This document shows positions 27,522 through 38,823 of a DNA stretch of 64,000 nucleotides, piece by piece; the first letter of the stretch is position 1, and each line of letters starts with the position of its first letter. The stretch comes from Frigidibacter sp. SD6-1. GTDB taxonomy: Bacteria > Pseudomonadota > Alphaproteobacteria > Rhodobacterales > Rhodobacteraceae. Location: NCBI RefSeq assembly GCF_030143255.1, contig NZ_JARJNR010000002.1, positions 124,001 to 188,000 on the forward strand, in the 5' to 3' direction. The position numbers and the translations under genes are program-made. The notes under the pieces were generated by a model. That model ran no database searches, was not told where the DNA came from, and saw only the letters and a list, made by a program, of their open reading frames with translations.

Positions 27522-28655
27522 TCAGCCTGCGCAAATCTCGGCGAGCATCGCGATCACCGGGGGATAATAGCCGCTGTCATAGCCGCTGTCGTTCTGCATC
27601 ACCGAGAGGTAGCAGGCCACCCGCCCGGTCGCCGGGTTAGCGACCAGATACTGGCCGCCATAGCCGCCATGACCAAGCCAGGCGCCATCGGTGTTGGTCT
27701 GATTGGAATAGCGCAGATGGCCGCGTGGCGCAGGCATCGGCACGCCGCCCCTCAGCGTTTCCTCGATGAAGGCGGCGGATCCGAAGGGGCGGCCATCGAC
27801 GCCCGCGCCCCTGCGCGCGAAGAGCGCGCCATAACGGCAGAGATCGCGCGCGGTCAGGCAGATGCCGCCGCTCATCAGCGGAAAGCCCGCCCGGTCGGTC
27901 ACCATATGAAGCGCGCCCTCCAGCCCCGCCGCATCGGCGAGATCGGCGATGAAGGCGGACAGCGGCCGCCCCGACCGCACCTCGGCCGCGCGGGCCAGAA
28001 GGTCGGTATTGGCGCTCTTGTACAGGCAGGCGCCGGTCCGGTTGAGCGTATCGGTCCGCCCCGGCGCGAAGCCGACTGTCGCGAGGAAATCGGCATTCGT
28101 CTCTTCCGGCCCCTCGGGCAGACGCAGTCCGGTCGCGGCCTCCTGCCGGAAGGCGGCGCAATCGGGGTTCGCGTAATCCTCGTCATAGCCGTTATCGACA
28201 TTCATGTTCAGGACATCGGCCAGCCGCGCGCGCGCATAGCCCGGCCCGACCCCGGGCAGGATGGCGCCCATCTCCTCTTCAAGGCCGATCCTTCCCTCCT
28301 CCCACAGCCGCCCGACCATGAGGTTCACCGCCATCTTCGAGACCGACATGATCGAATGCGCGCGGTCCGGGCCGAAATCGGCGGCATAGGCCTCGTGCAG
28401 GATCCGCCCGCCCTCGATCACCGCCATGGCGGAAAACCAGGGTGTGGAGGTCAGCCGCCGCACATCCTCGCGCGCGGCGATCGAAAGATCGGCCGAGAGG
28501 CGAAGCTCCATCACCCGGCCCGCGCGGGCGCTTTGCACATAACGCGCGGTCTCATGCAGCCGGTGGAACCCGTCGCGGCGGTGGGGGGGCGAGTTCCAGC
28601 GCGTATAGCCGCCGTCCGCCACGGTCAGGTCGGGATTGGCGTAAGTCGTGACCAT
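27522..28655 (-). CDS. serine hydrolase of the beta-lactamase / class C penicillin-binding fold
   Basis: A 377 aa predicted serine hydrolase (esterase, beta-lactamase or 6-aminohexanoate-dimer hydrolase like). The nucleophile motif SVSK (SxxK), the YKSAN second motif and the HGGYGG third motif are visible. There is no obvious signal peptide, so it is probably cytoplasmic. The start at 28655 follows GGAGAATC. The substrate cannot be inferred. It is divergent from gcrA. Confidence 0.87.
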   Translation of the reverse strand: MVTTYANPDLTVADGGYTRWNSPPHRRDGFHRLHETARYVQSARAGRVMELRLSADLSIAAREDVRRLTSTPWFSAMAVIEGGRILHEAYAADFGPDRAHSIMSVSKMAVNLMVGRLWEEGRIGLEEEMGAILPGVGPGYARARLADVLNMNVDNGYDEDYANPDCAAFRQEAATGLRLPEGPEETNADFLATVGFAPGRTDTLNRTGACLYKSANTDLLARAAEVRSGRPLSAFIADLADAAGLEGALHMVTDRAGFPLMSGGICLTARDLCRYGALFARRGAGVDGRPFGSAAFIEETLRGGVPMPAPRGHLRYSNQTNTDGAWLGHGGYGGQYLVANPATGRVACYLSVMQNDSGYDSGYYPPVIAMLAEICAG

Positions 28656-28824
28656 GGGCGATTCTCCGGGGGCTGGCGCCGCGATCCTAGGGGTGCGGCG
28701 CCGGGCCTGACAACCTTTCATCCACAGGTTGTGATGCCCGGCGTGCCTTGCCCTTCGGCCCCATCCCTTGTATCTCGGCGCGTCCCCGCTAGAATGGGGG
28801 TCCGATCAAGCCAGAGGATCTGCG

Positions 28825-29442
28825 ATGTCCTGGACCGACGAACGCGTCGAGCTGTTGAAGAAGATGTGGGGCGAAGGCCAGTCGGCGAGTCAGATCGCCA
28901 AGGAACTGGGCTCGGTCACCCGCAATGCGGTGATCGGCAAGGTCCACCGGCTCGGCCTGTCGAACCGGGTCGAGGGCAAGGGCAAGGATGACGAGGCCGA
29001 AGCGCCCGCCGCCGCCCGTCCCGCACCTGCGGCCCAGACCCAGCATGCCTCGGCGCAGCCCGCCCAGTCGCAGGCCGCCCAGCCCCGCGCCGACGTCAAG
29101 GTCACGCCGATCCGCCCGGCCGAACCCGCACCCGCAGCACCCCAGGCCGCAAGCCCCTTGCGCAAGCCGATCGTGCCCGCGGGCCAGCCGCTGCCGCCCC
29201 AGCCCTCGCAGGGCGAGATCAGCCCCGAGGCGCTCGCCTCGGTCCGCGAGGTCGAGAAGCGCGCCCGCAAGATCACGCTGATGGAACTGACCGAACGGAC
29301 CTGCAAATGGCCGATCGGCGATCCGGCGACGGATGATTTCTGGTTCTGCGGCCTGCCCTCGCAACAGGGCAAACCCTATTGCGACGCCCATGTCGGCGTG
29401 GCCTTCCAGCCGATGAGCGCCCGCCGCGACCGTCGTCGCTGA
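28825..29442 (+). CDS. gcrA: cell-cycle regulator GcrA
   Basis: Global regulator that binds sigma-70 holoenzyme and activates promoters with CcrM-methylated GANTC sites. 205 aa. N-terminal DNA-binding domain SWTDERVELLKKMWGEG and TRNAVIGKVHRLGLS (1-46), then a long Pro/Ala/Gln-rich linker (about 55-130), and the C-terminal sigma-binding domain with TCKWPIGDP, FWFCG and YCDAHV (about 160-195). It belongs to the same cell-cycle network as CtrA. Confidence 0.95.
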   Translation: MSWTDERVELLKKMWGEGQSASQIAKELGSVTRNAVIGKVHRLGLSNRVEGKGKDDEAEAPAAARPAPAAQTQHASAQPAQSQAAQPRADVKVTPIRPAEPAPAAPQAASPLRKPIVPAGQPLPPQPSQGEISPEALASVREVEKRARKITLMELTERTCKWPIGDPATDDFWFCGLPSQQGKPYCDAHVGVAFQPMSARRDRRR

Positions 29443-29503
29443 CGGCCATCCCCGAGGTCTGCGGCAGGGCCTCGAACACCCGTCCTCAGGGGGCGATCAG
29501 GGG

Positions 29504-29604
29504 GCGAAAAGTTTTCACGAAAACTTTTCGCCTGACGGCCACCGGCAGCACCAGCGGATCGGTCACGCGACCAGCGGCGAAGAATTTTCGCGAAAATTCT
29601 TCGC
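29504..29604. repeat. paired AT-centred palindromes (family 2)
   Basis: First: 29504-29531, arms GCGAAAAGTTTTC / GAAAACTTTTCGC with 2-base spacer. Second: a perfect 28-bp palindrome at 29577-29604 (half-site GCGAAGAATTTTCG), followed by TTTTCG. They lie between the convergent gcrA and AsmA genes. Confidence 0.75.
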
Positions 29605-29623
29605 TTTTCGGAACATCTGGCGC

Positions 29624-31615
29624 TCAATTCCCGCCAAAGAGATCGTTCAGCGCCTTGTTCAGCTCGTTCTGCAGTGCCTCTTCGGCCTTGCGTTTGGCCG
29701 CATCTTCAAGGCTTTCGCCGGGGTCCGGCGTGATGCCAAGCTCGTCCTGCAGTTTCTTGCCCACCGCGTCGAGATCCTCGCGCAGGTTCTCTTTCGCCAG
29801 CGCGTCGAGGTCGATGGTGAAACGCGGATTGTCCCAGCTGCCGTAGATGATCAGGGGCGCCGTCAGCCCGCCCTGGCCCTGGTCGTCGGCCAGTGCCACC
29901 GCGCTCAGCCGGTAGTCGAGCGTGCGGCCGCCGATGTCGATATCGCCCTTGCCCTTCGCCGTTACGCGGGGAGAGACCATCAGGAAATCCTGGTTCGACA
30001 GCACGCCCCCCGCGATTGTGTAAGTCGCCGTCAGGCTGTCGAAGATCGTCTTCTGGCCCTTACCATACTGGCTTGCATCGAGCGTGATCAGCATCGCGGC
30101 GAGGTCCGCCCCGATCAGCTCGCCCTGCCCGACCGACAGAGAGCCCCCGCCTTCAAGGCTCGCCATCAGGTCCGCCAGCGAGCGGCCGGAGGCGAGGTAT
30201 TTCACCCGCATGTCGCCGGTGCCCGACAGCTTGTCGTAACCCGCAAGGTCCCTCAGGAAGGGCTGCAGCGCGATGCCCGAAAGCGTCAGGTCGCCACTGG
30301 TCGACAGGCCCTTCCTCGCATTCACCACCATCCGCCCCGAGGCCACGCCGCCATAGGCGCTCACCCGCCTGAGGTCAGCCACCAGCCGCCCGCGCTCGTT
30401 CGTCAGCCGCGCCGACAGGCCGTCGATCCGCAGCCCCGCAAGCCTGAGCGCCCCGAGGTCGAGCGTGATCTCTCCATCGAAGGACCGCAGCCCGCTCGCG
30501 TCGATCGGCGCGGTCGACCAGCCCCCGGCCTTGCCTGCTTCCGCACCCTGCGTTTCACCGCCCGCAACCGCATCTGACGCCCCGCCCCCGGCCTCGAACC
30601 CGCCCCCCTCGAACCCGCCCCCCGCGACCGAGGCGCGGACATAGGGCCGCTCGCCTCCGGGCGTCAGGCTGGCACTGACGCTCAGCGCCGTGCCGTCAAG
30701 CGTCACCGCGCCGTTTCCAAGCGACAGGTCCCCCTGATCGGTCATCGCCAGATCGCCCGAGACCTTGACCGACCGCTGGCCGAGCCCCGGCGGCAAACTG
30801 GGCGCCGCAAGCCCAGCAAGCGCGGCAAAGCCCGTCAGATCGGCAAGATCGGCATCGAGCCTGCCGCTCGCCCGGACCGGCCCCTGCGCCACAAGCCCCG
30901 CAAAGGTCGCCCAGGCCTTTCCGGCCGACAGTTGCAGGTCGGCCGTCACATCCTCGCCGTCGAGAAACTGCTGAAAGCCCCCCAGCGTCAGGGTCGCCGC
31001 GAACGCCTGCCCGCCGCGCCGCCCGGTCAGATCGGCACTCACCGGCCCGCGATAATCGGGAATGGTGATCGTCCCGGTCACCTCCGCCAGTTCCAGCCTT
31101 TGACCGCTCTGGCGGTCGCTGTAGATCAGCGTGGCGCCGTCGAGCGACAGCCGGTCGAGCGTGAAGGGCTTGCCCACGCCCGGCGTCGCGGTGGTGATCG
31201 TGCCATTGCCTGCCTGGCCCGAACGCCCGCCCCCGCCGAACTCCCAATTCGCCGCCCCATCGACATTGCGTTCCAGCCGGATCACCGGCCGCACGGCCTC
31301 GACGGCGCGTATCCTGAAATCCCCCGACAGAAGCCCGCCCATGTCGAGCGAGATGCGCAGGGCCTCGGCCGTCAGCATCGGCCCCTCGTCCGACCAGGCG
31401 GCGTTGGAGATGGAAACCGGTCCGGTCTCGATCCCGAAATTCGGCCAGAAGGACGGGGCGGCGGCACCGCTCAGCGTCAGCTGCCGACCGGTCAGTTTCT
31501 CGAACTGAGTGACGGCAAGCCCGGCAATCCGATCCGACGGCAGCAGGAACAGCCCGCCCACCGCGACGACCGCCAAGAGAAGGAGCGTGACGAATATCCT
31601 CAAAAGCCACCGCAT
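29624..31615 (-). CDS. AsmA-family protein
   Basis: A 663 aa envelope protein of the AsmA/TamB-like superfamily. It has an N-terminal membrane anchor (LRIFVTLLLLAVVAVGGLFLL), then the AsmA domain rich in repeated beta strands, and the C-terminal AsmA_2 part with GGGSLSVGQGELIGADLAAML and GGVLSNQDFLMVSPRVTAKGKGDIDI. Such proteins help maintain outer-membrane lipid balance or phospholipid transport between membranes. A Gly-rich insertion (about residues 325-350) is unusual. It is divergent from the ABC exporter genes. Confidence 0.9.
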   Translation of the reverse strand: MRWLLRIFVTLLLLAVVAVGGLFLLPSDRIAGLAVTQFEKLTGRQLTLSGAAAPSFWPNFGIETGPVSISNAAWSDEGPMLTAEALRISLDMGGLLSGDFRIRAVEAVRPVIRLERNVDGAANWEFGGGGRSGQAGNGTITTATPGVGKPFTLDRLSLDGATLIYSDRQSGQRLELAEVTGTITIPDYRGPVSADLTGRRGGQAFAATLTLGGFQQFLDGEDVTADLQLSAGKAWATFAGLVAQGPVRASGRLDADLADLTGFAALAGLAAPSLPPGLGQRSVKVSGDLAMTDQGDLSLGNGAVTLDGTALSVSASLTPGGERPYVRASVAGGGFEGGGFEAGGGASDAVAGGETQGAEAGKAGGWSTAPIDASGLRSFDGEITLDLGALRLAGLRIDGLSARLTNERGRLVADLRRVSAYGGVASGRMVVNARKGLSTSGDLTLSGIALQPFLRDLAGYDKLSGTGDMRVKYLASGRSLADLMASLEGGGSLSVGQGELIGADLAAMLITLDASQYGKGQKTIFDSLTATYTIAGGVLSNQDFLMVSPRVTAKGKGDIDIGGRTLDYRLSAVALADDQGQGGLTAPLIIYGSWDNPRFTIDLDALAKENLREDLDAVGKKLQDELGITPDPGESLEDAAKRKAEEALQNELNKALNDLFGGN

Positions 31616-31702
31616 CGATCCGCCCTCCGTTTTCCTCGACTATGCCGGGCAGGCTCCCGCCCCTCAAGTCCGGATATCCTGACGCCCATGCAGCCCGCCC
31701 AT

Positions 31703-31772
31703 CCGAAATCTTTCGAAGATTTCGGACCGGACCCTTTGCAAGGGTCCGGCCGGATTTCGTGGCGAAATCCGG
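31703..31772. repeat. three AT-centred palindromes (family 2, composite)
   Basis: 31703-31725 (CCGAAATCTT TCG AAGATTTCGG), 31729-31747 (GGACCCTT TGC AAGGGTCC) and 31750-31772 (CCGGATTTCG TGG CGAAATCCGG). The outer two repeat the arms seen at 7436-7482. This copy lies in a divergent promoter region, where a terminator role is less expected. Confidence 0.75.
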
Positions 31773-31850
31773 CCACCGCCGGGGCCGCCCTTCCAAATGC
31801 CCACGCCCCGCACTAGGGTGCCCGCCAGACCGGCAGGACAGGACGGCTCA

Positions 31851-32777
31851 ATGACCGCCATCATCCAGATCAGCGATCTCTCAAAGACCTATCAAAGCGG
31901 CACCGCCGCCCTGTCCGGCGTCACGCTCGACATTCGCGAGGGCGAGATCCTCGCCCTTCTCGGCCCGAACGGCGCGGGCAAGACGACGCTCATCTCGATC
32001 CTCTGCGGTCTGGTCACGCCCTCCTCCGGCCGGGTCACGGTCGGCGGCCATGACCTGTCCCGCGACTACCGCGCCGCGCGCGCGCTCATTGGCCTCGTGC
32101 CGCAGGAAATCGCGCTTGAGAGCTTCGAGACCGTCCTCAACACCGTGAGCTTCACCCGCGGCCTCTTCGGCAAGGCTCCTGACGCGGCCTGGCTGGAAAA
32201 GCTTCTCAGGATGCTCACCCTCTGGGACAAGCGCGACGCGCGGCTGATGGAACTGTCGGGGGGCATGAAACGCCGGGTGATGATCGCCAAGGCGCTCTCG
32301 CACCAGCCGAAGGTCCTCTTCCTCGACGAGCCGACCGCCGGGGTCGACGTGAACCTGCGGCGCGAGATGTGGCAGGTGGTGCGCGACCTGCGCGCCTCGG
32401 GGGTCACCATCATCCTCACCACCCATTATATCGCCGAGGCCGAGGAAATGGCCGACCGGATCGGGGTGATCGACGGTGGCCGCCTCCTCCTCGTGCGCGA
32501 CAAGCATGACCTGATGCACGAGTTCGGCCGCAAGCGCCTGACCGTGGAGCTGACCGAAAAGATCGACACCCTGCCCGCTGGCCTCGCCGCGCCCGGGCTC
32601 GCGCTCGCGGACGACGGGCTGCATGTCACCTACGATTACGATACCCGCGCCGACCGTTCGGGCATCGCCCGGCTTCTGGCCGGTTTCGCCGAGGCGGGCC
32701 TCTCCGTCCGCGATCTGGAGACCGAGCAATCCTCGCTTGAGGAAGTGTTCCTGCGGCTGGTGGAGGAAGGCAAATGA
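31851..32777 (+). CDS. ABC transporter ATP-binding protein (DrrA/NodI-like exporter)
   Basis: A 308 aa ATPase of an ABC-2 type exporter. Walker [11 protein letters not shown]-loop VPQE, signature LSGGMKRR, Walker [13 protein letters not shown] and the H-loop in LTTHYI are all in place. The C-terminal extension of about 80 residues is typical of DrrA-like subunits. The stop overlaps the permease start (ATGA). The substrate is unknown. Confidence 0.94.
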   Translation: MTAIIQISDLSKTYQSGTAALSGVTLDIREGEILALLGPNGAGKTTLISILCGLVTPSSGRVTVGGHDLSRDYRAARALIGLVPQEIALESFETVLNTVSFTRGLFGKAPDAAWLEKLLRMLTLWDKRDARLMELSGGMKRRVMIAKALSHQPKVLFLDEPTAGVDVNLRREMWQVVRDLRASGVTIILTTHYIAEAEEMADRIGVIDGGRLLLVRDKHDLMHEFGRKRLTVELTEKIDTLPAGLAAPGLALADDGLHVTYDYDTRADRSGIARLLAGFAEAGLSVRDLETEQSSLEEVFLRLVEEGK

Positions 32778-33535
32778 ACTGGCGCGGCGTCCGCACGATC
32801 TTCGAACATGAAATGGCGCGCTTCTGGCGCACTTTGTGGGAATCGCTCGCCTCGCCGGTCCTGTCGACCGTGCTTTACTTCGTCGTCTTCGGCGCCGCGA
32901 TCGGCGGGCGCATCCAGTCGGTCGAGGGCGTCAGCTACGGCGCCTTCATCGTGCCCGGCCTCATCATGCTGACCGTGGTGCAGCAGTCGGTCGCGAATGC
33001 CTCCTTCGGCATCTTCTTTCCGAAATTCGTGGGCACGATCTACGAGGTGCTCTCGGCCCCCCTCTCCTTCGTCGAGGTGGTGGTGGGCTATGTCGGCGCG
33101 GCGGCGCTGAAATCGGTGATCATTGCGGGCGTTATTCTTCTCACCTCGATGGCCTTCGTCGAAATCCATATCGCGCACCCGGTCTGGATGGTGGCCTTCC
33201 TGGTCCTCAGCGCGGTCGCCTTCTCGCTTCTGGGCTTCCTGATCGGCATCTGGTCGAAGGACTGGCAGCAATTGCAGATCATTCCCCTGATGGTGCTGAC
33301 GCCGCTGGTCTTCCTCGGCGGTGCCTTCTATTCGGCCGACATGCTGCCGCCCTTCTGGCAGGGCGTCGCCCACCTGAACCCGGTCCTCTACCTGATCTCC
33401 GGCTTCCGCTGGGCTTTCTTCGGGCTGGCCGACGTGCCCGTCGGCCTCTCCATCGCCGCGATCACCCTCTTCCTCGCGCTCGGGCTGGGCGCGGTCGGGT
33501 ACATTTTCCGCACCGGCTGGCGGCTGAGGGCCTGA
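32774..33535 (+). CDS. ABC-2 type transporter permease
   Basis: A 253 aa permease with six transmembrane segments, partner of the ATPase that overlaps it by 4 bp. The segment ending [19 protein letters not shown] and the following [14 protein letters not shown] are the ABC2_membrane signature. The exporter may move a lipid, drug or polysaccharide; context does not decide which. Confidence 0.93.
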   Translation: MNWRGVRTIFEHEMARFWRTLWESLASPVLSTVLYFVVFGAAIGGRIQSVEGVSYGAFIVPGLIMLTVVQQSVANASFGIFFPKFVGTIYEVLSAPLSFVEVVVGYVGAAALKSVIIAGVILLTSMAFVEIHIAHPVWMVAFLVLSAVAFSLLGFLIGIWSKDWQQLQIIPLMVLTPLVFLGGAFYSADMLPPFWQGVAHLNPVLYLISGFRWAFFGLADVPVGLSIAAITLFLALGLGAVGYIFRTGWRLRA

Positions 33536-33549
33536 GGCGCGACGCGGGG

Positions 33550-33597
33550 CCAAAATCCTTCGAAGGATTTTGGCAAATCTTTTCGAAAAGATTTGCC
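33550..33597. repeat. paired AT-centred palindromes (family 2)
   Basis: Two perfect palindromes that overlap by two bases: 33550-33573 (half-site CCAAAATCCTTC, centre TTCGAA) and 33572-33597 (half-site GGCAAATCTTTTC, centre TTCGAA). They lie between the exporter permease gene and rimO, both on the plus strand. Confidence 0.75.
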
Positions 33598-33654
33598 TGC
33601 CCCACCCGCAGGCCCAATCTTTTCAGCCCCCGGCACTTCGGCTATAGGCGCGCA

Positions 33655-35070
<1,416 letters not shown>

Positions 35071-35327
35071 ACCGGAATGGCCGCGCCGGCGGCGACGCGG
35101 CGCTGAAACCGGGACGGGGGGATGAGCGGGCGCCGCAAGAGGTTAACCGGTCGCGCGCGTGTGCTCTTCTGCCATACGTGCGGGCATACGTCCGATGCAC
35201 GCTTTCTGCCGGGCAGGATACGGGCGGCGGCGGCGGGTCGAGGCTCCCGCGTTGCGCGCCGCCGCCCGCGCCTTCCGTCCGCTGGGGGTGGGCGGCGGAA
35301 GGCGATCGACCGGCGGAGCGGGGCCGG

Positions 35328-36074
35328 TCAGAAACTGTAGATAAGGCCGAGACCGACGCTGTAGCTCTCCTTGCCGTCGACAAGCGGGCTTTTGCGGACC
35401 TTGTCGTCGAGAACCGAATAGTCGAAGGCGCCGACCAGCGAGAGCCGATCGCTGATCGGATATGCGAGCGACAGTTCGACAAAGGGTTCGACCGTGTTGC
35501 CCACATCATAGGCGGCCCGCAGGCCATTCGCCTCCGACGCGGACACGCCATAGAGGAAATTGTTCAGCTTCTTGTCGCGCATCCGCGCGCCAACGCCCAC
35601 GTCGATCATTCCCGACCCGACCGGAAAGCTCAGCCCGGCGCTCGCCTCGACATGATAACCGTCCGAGGCCGAAGCGACATCATGCAGCGCGACCGCGCCG
35701 AGGTGAAACAGGCCGAAGGAATATTCGGCGGCCACCCCGAGTTCGACCGGCATGTCGCGCTTCAATCCGGCGAAGCGCGCATCCTTCTTGGCATACTCCT
35801 CGAAGTCGGGCTTCTCGCCGGGGGCGAGAAGGATCGAGAAGGTCAGCGCCTCGTTCGAGACGAGCTTGTAGGAAAGCCCGTCGATGCCGACGCGGAAGCG
35901 CTCGGTCTCATAGGACAGATAAGGGATCGCATAGGCATCGTCTTTCTGGCCGTGGTAAATGCCGCTCGCGCTGCCCGCGCCGAGACCAAGGGTCCATTCG
36001 CCCTCGGCCCGGGCGAGGCCCGGGGTCAGGGCCATGGCGCAGCCGAATATTAGCAGGCTTGATTTCATCATCAT
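35328..36074 (-). CDS. MipA/OmpV-family outer-membrane protein
   Basis: A 248 aa predicted beta-barrel. The signal peptide ends in GLARA-EGEW; the alternating pattern of the mature part and the C-terminal Phe (GLGLIYSF) fit an outer-membrane barrel. GLGAGSASGIYHGQKDDAYAIPYLSYE near the N-terminus is the MipA/OmpV signature. Members are scaffolds for cell-wall enzymes or general porin-like proteins. It is divergent from the membrane AraC regulator; the 257 bp beyond its 3' end (35071-35327) hold no gene. Confidence 0.87.
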   Translation of the reverse strand: MMMKSSLLIFGCAMALTPGLARAEGEWTLGLGAGSASGIYHGQKDDAYAIPYLSYETERFRVGIDGLSYKLVSNEALTFSILLAPGEKPDFEEYAKKDARFAGLKRDMPVELGVAAEYSFGLFHLGAVALHDVASASDGYHVEASAGLSFPVGSGMIDVGVGARMRDKKLNNFLYGVSASEANGLRAAYDVGNTVEPFVELSLAYPISDRLSLVGAFDYSVLDDKVRKSPLVDGKESYSVGLGLIYSF

Positions 36075-36329
36075 GTCATTGGTCCATATTTCGATCAGTA
36101 ACGCCGGTCGGCCATTGGCCCGTAGAAGGCCGCTCTCGCCGCGACATGACCCTCCTGCACGCCTCGCCCGCCGCCGTCGTCCCGGACTACCGGCGCGGAC
36201 GAAGGATTACCGGGCGGACCGACCCGATGTTGTGCGCCCCTGAAGGGAGAGACACCGGACGGCCCGCAACACTTGCAGGTGCGGCGCGCGCGGCGCACTC
36301 TGCCTGCGACGAAACGCGAGGCGAGACGG

Positions 36330-37553
36330 ATGAGCGGCGCTGCACTATTCACTTTCGGCGCCTCGGCGCTTCTCCTCGGCGTCTCGCTCTTCTGCGCTAA
36401 TCTTCTCGTGCTGCGGCGCGACCATGCGTGGGTCTACTGGCCACTGGCGCTCTTCTGCCTGATCGAGGCGACAATGGAACTTCCGATTGTCGTCGAGCCC
36501 TTCCTGACCGGGGCAGGCGCCCGCGATATCCTGGTTCGGCTCTCGATGTTTACGCTGCCGCTCGCCTTCCTGCTTGCGCCGCTCTTCTGGCTGTATGCGC
36601 GCGGGCTGACATCGGAAGGCGACCCGGGCGATATTCCGTTCAGGATGCTTCATCTCGTTCCGCCGGGCGTGGCGCTGGCGCTTGCGATCGCCCTGGCGAT
36701 CCATCCCGAGGCCCTGCGCGACGATCAACCGATCTCCGCGTCGGCGCGTATGCTGCAAGCCGCGGTCATCGGGCTGGCGATACTTCTCTATCTGCAGATC
36801 GCAGCCTATCTTCTGGCGATCCACCGGCAGATCATGACCTACCGCAGTCGGCTGAAGGATCTTTTCGCCAGCACCGAAAACCGGGAGCTGCACTGGATCG
36901 TCTGCCTCGGCGCGGTGATCAGTGTCTTCTGGCTGTTCAACAGTGCCCTGGTGCTGGCTGAGGCGCTTGGACTTGCCGCACTTCCAAGCCATGTCCAGGA
37001 TGCCACGATACTGGGCGATCTTCTCGACGTTGCGGTGATCTGGATCATCGCCGTCTGGGGCACCCGGCAGAAACCCGGGCTGTTTCGCCCCCCCGAAATC
37101 GCGCCGGATACGTCCGGCCCGGCCGACGATCCTGCGCCGAAATACGAACGATCCGCCCTGACGCCGGAACATGCGGCCCGGATCGCCGGCCGGATCGAGC
37201 TGGCGATGCGCCGCGACCTTCTCTATCGCGACCCGAACCTGTCGCTCTGGGGGCTCGCGAAACATATCGGGGTCACGTCGAACTACGTGTCCCAGACCCT
37301 GAACGAAACACTGGGCGAAAGCTTTTTCGACTATGTGAATGGCTGGCGGGTCCGCGATGCGATCGGCCAACTGACGACCGGGGACCAGACGATCCTCGCC
37401 ATCGCCTATGACGTTGGGTTCAACTCGCGCTCGCCCTTCTACAAGGCCTTCAAGCGAGAGACCGGAAAGACCCCGACCGAGCTTAGGGCCGAGCGCCCGC
37501 CCGGTCGCGCGGACACGATGCCAGCGCCGGTCCTGAGGAAGGTTTCGGGCTGA
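36330..37553 (+). CDS. AraC family regulator with an N-terminal seven-helix membrane domain
   Basis: A 407 aa protein. About seven transmembrane segments cover residues 1-245 (for example ALFTFGASALLLGVSLF and LVPPGVALALAIALAI). The C-terminal AraC double helix-turn-helix spans about 290-395, with NLSLWGLAKHIGVTSNYVSQ and IAYDVGFNSRSPFYKAFKR. It is probably a membrane-bound sensor that binds DNA directly. It is divergent from MipA and directly upstream of the epimerase fusion gene (1 bp gap), so it may regulate either. Confidence 0.9.
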   Translation: MSGAALFTFGASALLLGVSLFCANLLVLRRDHAWVYWPLALFCLIEATMELPIVVEPFLTGAGARDILVRLSMFTLPLAFLLAPLFWLYARGLTSEGDPGDIPFRMLHLVPPGVALALAIALAIHPEALRDDQPISASARMLQAAVIGLAILLYLQIAAYLLAIHRQIMTYRSRLKDLFASTENRELHWIVCLGAVISVFWLFNSALVLAEALGLAALPSHVQDATILGDLLDVAVIWIIAVWGTRQKPGLFRPPEIAPDTSGPADDPAPKYERSALTPEHAARIAGRIELAMRRDLLYRDPNLSLWGLAKHIGVTSNYVSQTLNETLGESFFDYVNGWRVRDAIGQLTTGDQTILAIAYDVGFNSRSPFYKAFKRETGKTPTELRAERPPGRADTMPAPVLRKVSG

Positions 37554-37554
37554 C

Positions 37555-38823
37555 ATGCAGGTTCTCTTGCTGGGTGCCGACGGGTTCATCGGCCGCCATA
37601 TCGCTTTCGCCCTGCGTCAGGCTGGCCACGAGGTCATCGCTTCGGCGCGGCGCACCGACCGGCTGGCCGCGATGGGGTTCAAGACGGTCGCGGCCGACCT
37701 GAGCGATCCCGCGACCCACGATCCGGCCTTCTGGCGCCGCCATCTTCAGGGTGGGGTGCATCTGGTCAATGCAGCAGGTCTTCTGACCGGCAACGCCCGT
37801 GTGTTCGAGGCCGTCCATGTGCGCGCGCCCGCCGCCGCCCTCGCCGCGATGGATGGCGGGCAGGCGGTTCTTCTGTCCGCGGTCGGGATCGAGGCCGCTA
37901 CGCCCTTTGCCCGGTGGAGGCGCGAGGGCGAGCGGGTGGCGCTGGCGGCGGGCGCGACCGTCCTGCGCGCGGGCCTCGTGCTGGCCGAAACATCCTACGG
38001 CGGCTCTTCGGCGCTGCGGGCCTCAGCCGCGCTGCCCGTCCGCAGGCTGGTGGTCGGTACGGGAGAGGAGCGGTTCAACCCGATCCATGCCGAGGATCTG
38101 GCCCGGGTGATCCTCGCCTGCCTCTCCGCCCCGCCCGGCCCCGGCCCGGCCGGTGGTGCCTGGGAGATCGGAGGCCCCGAGGTGCTCAGCCAGACCGAGC
38201 TGTCCGCCGAGATACGCCGCTGGCTTGGCCTCCCGCCCGCCCCCGCCTTGCGCCTGCCGCTGCTCCTCGCCCGCCCAATCGGGCGGATCGGAGACTTTCT
38301 TCGGCTCGGCCCCTTCTCGGCAACCGCCGTCGATCAACTGGCGACCGGCGTGCTGGCCGATCCCGCGCCGCTTCTGGCGCGGATCGGGGTCCGGCCCGCG
38401 CCTGTCAGCCGCTTCCTGAGCCGCCGCCCGGCAGGGACCCAGGATCTCTGGCAGGCGCGGCTCTACCTCTTGAAACCGCTGATCCGGCTGACCCTGGCGC
38501 TGATGTGGCTCGTCTCGGGCCTCCTTGGCCTTTTCCTGCCCGTTGCGGACTTCCCAGCGGCACTCCATGGCCTGCCAGAACCCCTGCTGTTTCTCTCCGC
38601 AAGGGCGGGGGGCGTGGCCGACCTGATCCTCGCCGCCCTCCTCATGCGCAATATCGCGCCCCGGCGCACCGCCCTTGCACAGCTGGCGCTGGTCTTCGGC
38701 TATACGGTCGGGCTGACGCTGATCGCGCCCGCCCTGTGGGTTGCGCCGTTCGGCGAACTCTTGAAGAACCTGCCGGTGCTGGCGCTGATCCTCACCCACC
38801 TGGCGCTGAGCGAGGAGCGTTGA
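37555..38823 (+). CDS. NAD(P)-dependent epimerase/dehydratase fused to a DoxX-like membrane domain
   Basis: A 422 aa two-part protein. The N-terminal Rossmann domain (about 1-290) begins VLLLGADGFIGRHIAFALRQAGHEV and includes FNPIHAEDLARVILA. The C-terminal part (about 300-422) holds four hydrophobic segments of the DoxX-like type, with LTLALMWLVSGLLGLFLP. Such fusions are common next to DUF2269 genes, as here, and probably form a membrane redox or quinone-related system of unknown substrate. The stop overlaps the DUF2269 start (TGATG). Confidence 0.88.
   Translation: MQVLLLGADGFIGRHIAFALRQAGHEVIASARRTDRLAAMGFKTVAADLSDPATHDPAFWRRHLQGGVHLVNAAGLLTGNARVFEAVHVRAPAAALAAMDGGQAVLLSAVGIEAATPFARWRREGERVALAAGATVLRAGLVLAETSYGGSSALRASAALPVRRLVVGTGEERFNPIHAEDLARVILACLSAPPGPGPAGGAWEIGGPEVLSQTELSAEIRRWLGLPPAPALRLPLLLARPIGRIGDFLRLGPFSATAVDQLATGVLADPAPLLARIGVRPAPVSRFLSRRPAGTQDLWQARLYLLKPLIRLTLALMWLVSGLLGLFLPVADFPAALHGLPEPLLFLSARAGGVADLILAALLMRNIAPRRTALAQLALVFGYTVGLTLIAPALWVAPFGELLKNLPVLALILTHLALSEER

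Noticed and set aside
35071-35327. Possible small plus-strand ORF after rimO
   Set aside because: Arg-rich low-complexity translation without ribosome binding site; the stretch holds only a GGTTAACC palindrome.
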